From positions 62,001 through 126,000 of the forward strand of contig JAUCBJ010008744.1 in assembly GCA_032718475.1 (NCBI GenBank): a stretch of DNA of 64,000 nt, written 5' to 3'. Position numbers and translations under genes: made by a program. The notes under the pieces were generated by a model, which did not search any database, was not told the DNA's origin, and worked only from the letters and a program-made list of their open reading frames with translations. Positions 58,601-64,000 of the stretch are shown piece after piece (the stretch's first letter is position 1; each line of letters opens with the position of its first letter). The stretch is from Nemertoderma westbladi (taxonomy: Eukaryota; Xenacoelomorpha; Nemertodermatida; Nemertodermatidae).

Positions 58601-61600
58601 TGTCTATGTGAAGACGTTCATGGTGTCTATGTGAAGTCGTTCCCAGTGTCTATGTGAAGACGTTCATGGTGTCTATGTGAAGACGTTTCCAGTGTCTATA
58701 TGAAGACGTTTCCAGTGTCTATGTGAAGACGTTCCCAGTGTCTATGTGAAGTCGTTCCCAGTGTCTATGTGAAGACGTTCATGGTGTCTATGTGAAGACA
58801 TTCCCAGTGTCTATGTGAAGACGTTCCCAGTGTCTATGTGAAGACGTTCGCAGTGTCTATGTGAAGACGTTCCCAGTGTCTATGTGAAGACGTTCCCAGT
58901 GTCTATGTGAAGACGTTCCCAGTGTCTATGTGAAGACGTTCCCAGTGTCTATGTGAAGACGTTCCCAGTGTCTATGTGAAGACGTTCATGGTGTCTATGT
59001 GAAGTCGTTCCCAGTGTCTATGTGAAGACGTTCATGGTGTCTATGTGAAGACGTTCCCAGTGTCTATGTGAAGACGTTCATGGTGTCTATGTGAAGTCGT
59101 TCCCAGTGTCTATGTGAAGACGTTCATGGTGTCTATGTGAAGACGTTTCCAGTGTCTATATGAAGACGTTTCCAGTGTCTATGTGAAGACGTTCCCAGTG
59201 TCTATGTGAAGTCGTTCCCAGTGTCTATGTGAAGACGTTCATGGTGTCTATGTGAAGACATTCCCAGTGTCTATGTGAAGACGTTTCCAGTGTCTATGTG
59301 AAGACGTTCCAAGTGTCTATGTGAAGACATTCCCAGTGTCTATGTGAAGTCGTTCCCAGTGTCTATGTGAAGACGTTCATGGTGTCTATGTGAAGACGTT
59401 TCCAGTGTCTATATGAAGACGTTTCCAGTGTCTATGTGAAGACGTTCCCAGTGTCTATGTGAAGACGTTCCCAGTGTCTATGTGAAGTCGTTCCCAGTGT
59501 CTATGTGAAGACGTTCATGGTGTCTATGTGAAGACGTTTCCAGTGTCTATATGAAGGCGTTTCCAGTGTCTATGTGAAGACGTTCCCAGTGTCTATGTGA
59601 AGTCGTTCCCAGTGTCTATGTGAAGACGTTCATGGTGTCTATGTGAAGACGTTTCCAGTGTCTATATGAAGACGTTTCCAGTGTCTATGTGAAGACGTTC
59701 CCAGTGTCTATGTGAAGTCGTTCCCAGTGTCTATGTGAAGACGTTCATGGTGTCTATGTGAAGACATTCCCAGTGTCTATGTGAAGACGTTCCCAGTATC
59801 TATGTGAAGACGTTCCCAGTGTCTATGTGAAGACATTCCCAGTGTCTATGTGAAGTCGTTCCCAGTGTCTATGTGAAGACGTTCATGGTGTCTATGTGAA
59901 GACATTCCCAGTGTCTATGTGAAGACGTTCCCAGTATCTATGTGAAGACGTTCCCAGTGTCTATGTGAAGACATTCCCAGTGTCTATGTGAAGTCGTTCC
60001 CAGTGTCTATGTGAAGACGTTCATGGTGTCTATGTGAAGACGTTTCCAGTGTCTATATGAAGACGTTTCCAGTGTCTATGTGAAGACGTTCCAAGTGTCT
60101 ATGTGAAGACATTCCCAGTGTCTATGTGAAGTCGTTCCCAGTGTCTATGTGAAGACGTTCATGGTGTCTATGTGAAGACGTTTCCAGTGTCTATATGAAG
60201 ACGTTTCCAGTGTCTATGTGAAGACGTTCCCAGTGTCTATGTGAAGTCGTTCCCAGTGTCTATGTGAAGACGTTCATGGTGTCTATGTGAAGACATTCCC
60301 AGTGTCTATGTGAAGACGTTCCCAGTATCTATGTGAAGACGTTCCCAGTGTCTATGTGAAGACGTTCCCAGTGTCTATGTGAAGACGTTCCAAGTGTCTA
60401 TGTGAAGACATTCCCAGTGTCTATGTGAAGTCGTTCCCAGTGTCTATGTGAAGACGTTCATGGTGTCTATGTGAAGACATTCCCAGTGTCTATGTGAAGA
60501 CGTTTCCAGTGTCTATGTGAAGACATTCCCAGTGTCTATGTGAAGTCGTTCCCAGTGTCTATGTGAAGTCGTTCCCAGTGTCTATGTGAAGACGTTCATG
60601 GTGTCTATGTGAAGACGTTTCCAGTGTCTATGTGAAGACGTTCCCAGTGTCTATGTGAAGACGTTCATGGTGTCTATGTGAAGTCGTTCCCAGTGTCTAT
60701 GTGAAGACGTTCATGGTGTCTATGTGAAGTCGTTCCCAGTGTCTATGTGAAGACGTTCATGGTGTCTATGTGAAGACGTTCCCAGTGTCTATGTGAAGAC
60801 GTTCATGGTGTCTATGTGAAGACGTTACCAGTGTCTATGTGAAGACGTTCCAAGTGGCTATGTGAAGACGTTCCCATTGTATATGTGAAGACGTTCCCAT
60901 TGTCTAAGTGAAGACGTTCCCAGTGTCTATGTGAAGTCGTTCCCAGTGTCTATGTGAAGTCGTTCCCAGTGTCTATGTGAAGTCGTTACCAGTGTCTATG
61001 TGAAGACGTTCCCAGTGTCTATGTGAAGACGTTCCCAGTGTCTATGTGAAGTCGTTACCAGTGTCTATGTGAAGACGTTCCCAGTGTGTATGTGAAGACG
61101 TTCCCAGTGTCTATGTGAAGACATTCCCAGTGTCTATGTGAAGACGTTACCAGTGTCTATGTGAAGACGTTCCCAGTGTCTATGTGAAGACGTTCCCAGT
61201 GTCTATGTGAAGACGTTCCCAGTGTCTATGTGAAGTCGTTACCAGTGTCTATGTGAAGTCGTTACCAGTGTCTATGTGAAGACGTTCCCAGTGTCTATGT
61301 GAAGACATTCCCAGTGTCTATGTGAAGACGTTCCCAGTGTCTATGTGAAGACGTTCCCAGTGTCTATGTGAAGACGTTCCCAGTGTCTATGTGAAGACGT
61401 TACCAGTGTCTATGTGAAGACGTTCCCAGTGGCTATGTGAAGACGTTCCCATTGTATATGTGAAGACGTTCCCAGTGTCTATGTGAAGACGTTCCCAGTG
61501 TCTATGTGAAGACGTTCCCAGTATCTATGTGAAGTCGTTACCAGTGTCTATGTGAAGACGTTCCCAGTGTCTATGTGAAGACATTCCCAGTGTCTATGGG

Positions 61601-63822
61601 AAGACGTTACCAGTGTCTATGTGAAGACATTCCCAGTGTCTATGGGAAGACGTTACCAGTGTCTATGTGAAGACGTTCCCAGTGTCTATGTGAAGACGTT
61701 CCCAGTGTATATGTGAAGACGTTCCCAGTGTCTATGTGAAGACGTTCCCAGTGTCTATGTGAAGACATTCCCAGTGTCTATGTGAAGACGTTACCAGTGT
61801 CTATGTGAAGACGTTCCCAGTGTCTATGTGAAGACGTTACCAGTGTCTATGTGAAGACGTTCCCAGTGGCTATGTGAAGACGTTCCCATTGTATATGTGA
61901 AGACGTTCCCAGTGTCTATGTGAAGACGTTCCCAGTGTCTATGTGAAGACGTTCCCAGTATCTATGTGAAGTCGTTACCAGTGTCTATGTGAAGACGTTC
62001 CCAGTGTCTATGTGAAGACATTCCCAGTGTCTATGTGAAGTCGTTACCAGTGTCTATGTGAAGACGTTCCCAGTGTCTATGTGAAGACGTTCCCAGTGTC
62101 TATGTGAAGACGTTCCCAGTGTCTATGTGAAGACGTTCCCAGTATCTATGTGAAGTCGTTACCAGTGTCTATGTGAAGACGTTCCCAGTGTCTATGTGAA
62201 GACGTTCCCAGTGTCTATGTGAAGACGTTCCCAGTGTCTATGTGAAGACGTTCCCAGTGTCTATGTGAAGACGTTCCCAGTGTCTATGTGAAGACGTTAC
62301 CAGTGTCTATGTGAAGACGTTCCCAGTGGCTATGTGAAGACGTTCCCATTGTATATGTGAAGACGTTCCCAGTGTCTATGTGAAGACGTTCCCAGTGTCT
62401 ATGTGAAGACATTCCCAGTGTCTATGTGAAGACGTTACCAGTGTCTATGTGAAGACGTTCCCAGTGTCTATGTGAAGACATTCCCAGTGTCTATGTGAAG
62501 ACGTTACCAGTGTCTATGTGAAGACGTTCCCAGTGTCTATGTGAAGACGTTCCCAGTGTCTATGTGAAGACATTCCCAGTGTCTATGTGAAGACGTTACC
62601 AGTGTCTATGTGAAGACGTTCCCAGTGTCTATGTGAAGACGTTCCCAGTGTCTATGTGAAGACGTTCCCAGTGTCTATGTGAAGTCGTTCCCAGTGTCTA
62701 TGTGAAGACGTTCCCAGTGTCTATGTGAAGTCGTTCCCAGTGTCTATGTGAAGACGTTCCCAGTGTCTATGTGAAGACGTTCCCAGTGGCTATGTGAAGA
62801 CGTTCCCAGTGTCTATGTGAAGACGTTCCCAGTGGCTATGTGAAGACGTTCCCATTGTATATGTGAAGACGTTCCCATTGTCTAAGTGAAGACGTTCCCA
62901 GTGTCTATGTGAAGACGTTCCCAGTGTCTATGTGAAGACGTTCATGGTGTCTATGTGAAGACTTCCCAGTGTCGATGTGAAGACGTTCCCAGTGTCTATG
63001 TGAAGACGTTACCAGTGTCTATGTGAAGACGTTCCCAGTGTCTATGTGAAGACATTCCCAGTGGCTATGTGAAGACGTTCCCATTGTATATGTGAAGACG
63101 TTCCCAGTGTCTATGTGAAGACGTTCATGGTGTCTATGTGAAGTCGTTCCCAGTGTCTATGTGAAAACGTTCATGGTGTCTATGTGAAGTCGTTCCCAGT
63201 GTCTATGTGAAGACGTTCCCAGTGGCTATGTGAAGACGTTCCCATTGTATATGTGAAGACGTTCCCAGTGTCTATGTGAAGACGTTCCCATTGTATATGT
63301 GAAGACGTTCCCAGTGTCGATGTGAAGACGTTCCCAGTGTCTATGTGAAGACGTTACCAGTGTCTATGTGAAGACATTCCCAGTGTCTATGTGAAGACGT
63401 TCCCAGTGGCTATGTGAAGACGTTCCCATTGTATATGTGAAGACGTTCCCAGTGTCTATGTGAAGACGTTCCCATTGTATATGTGAAGACGTTCCCAGTG
63501 TCGATGTGAAGACGTTCCCAGTGTCTATGTGAAGACGTTCATGGTGTCTATGTGAAGACGTTCCCAGTGTCGATGTGAAGACGTTCCCAGTGTCTATGTG
63601 AAGACGTTACCAGTGTCTATGTGAAGACGTTCCCAGTGTATATGTGAAGACGTTCCCAGTGTCGATGTGAAGACGTTCCCAGTGTCTATGTGAAGACGTT
63701 ACCAGTGTCTATGTGAAGACATTCCCAGTGTCTATGTGAAGACGTTCCCAGTGTCTATGTGAAGACGTTCCCAGTGTCTATGTGAAGACGTTACCAGTGT
63801 CTATGTGAAGACGTTCCCAGTG
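40697..63822. repeat. 23-bp minisatellite, about 1,000 copies in 23 kb
   Basis: A continuous array with unit core TATGTGAAGACGTTCCCAGT. Main variants are GACATT, GATGTT or GTCGTT for GACGTT; TTACC, TTTCC, TTCCAAG or TTCATGG for TTCCCAG; and ATATG, AAGTG, GGCTATG or GTATATG around CTATG. Variants are grouped in zones and in higher-order units. Because 23 is not a multiple of three and both strands of the unit contain a stop (TGA, TAG), every frame closes within about 69 bases, so it does not encode a repeat protein. The left edge (from GCGAAGACGTTCCCAGTG) and right edge (AGTGGCAATGATGC) are both inside the window. Confidence 0.99.
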
Positions 63823-64000
63823 GCAATGATGCTCTGATGACCATTATGCTCTCACGCTGGCAAGTAAATTATTTAATAAATTTCACAAGAATAGGACATT
63901 GTTAATGTAGTTAGATACCCAAGTGAGTTCACTGTTGCTGGTTGGTTACCTTTGGTATCCATAACAACAGCAGTTAAACTACATGTCAATAATCAAGTGG
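63823..64000. other. Unique sequence after the 23-bp array
   Basis: AT-rich unique DNA to the window end. Too short to support any gene. Confidence 0.5.

Noticed and set aside
40697-63822. CRISPR-like array
   Set aside because: Units are contiguous with no unique spacers, and the surrounding sequence is animal DNA. It is a minisatellite.
40697-63822. Coding repeat protein
   Set aside because: 23 bp is not a multiple of three and both strands of the unit include a stop, so every frame closes within about 69 bases.
1-64000. tRNA or rRNA genes
   Set aside because: No cloverleaf with A and B boxes and no rRNA-like conserved block was recognised by eye on either strand. A dedicated scan could still find a degenerate one.

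Overview
This window is animal genomic DNA. It holds single-exon orthologues of ciliary and membrane genes (IFT74, TMEM145), a secreted three-repeat LDL-receptor class A protein, several clades of non-LTR retrotransposon, a Penelope-like element, Ty3-type gag remains and very large minisatellites, all in AT-rich sequence. Nothing looks bacterial. The retroelement mix and low GC would suit a marine invertebrate, possibly a deuterostome, but the sequence does not fix the phylum.

Layout. 0.6-1.1 kb: an intact LDLa gene, then a 32-bp minisatellite (1.5-2.5 kb). 3.5-4.6 kb: a broken Penelope-like element on the minus strand. 5.5-5.9 kb: a 28-bp repeat array that recurs at 20.6-21.5 kb. 6.3-22.9 kb: a compound mobile-element region. 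It contains three diverged plus-strand copies of one unrecognised protein family (called X1, X2 and Z here), an unrelated unrecognised decayed ORF (Y), and a nest of LINE-B inside LINE-A inside X1 whose junctions can be read to the base. It also contains a pair of roughly 1-kb inverted arms with TG...CA ends that enclose Z, the second 28-bp array and a gag fragment. 25.1-26.9 kb: full-length IFT74, minus strand, no introns. 29-34 kb: two LINE 3' fragments, a foldback-like element built from TTCGCCC repeats, a 157-bp tandem repeat and copies of a short dispersed motif. 34.7-37.3 kb: two copies of a non-autonomous element with a GTC microsatellite and 315-bp internal repeats, carrying many CTCF-core-like sites. 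37.3-38.6 kb: another 28-bp minisatellite. 38.8-40.3 kb: an intact, intronless TMEM145-like GOST-family gene. 40.7-63.8 kb: one continuous 23-bp minisatellite of about 1,000 units with higher-order structure.

Only three genes look functional (LDLa protein, IFT74, TMEM145-like). They show no shared pathway and are separated by repeats. The rest is repetitive DNA or transposon remains. The main unexplained items are the X/Z and Y protein families and their shared leader, the long inverted arms, the dispersed CTCCTTTCCC motif, the CTCF-like repeat family and the internal organisation of the 23-kb array.
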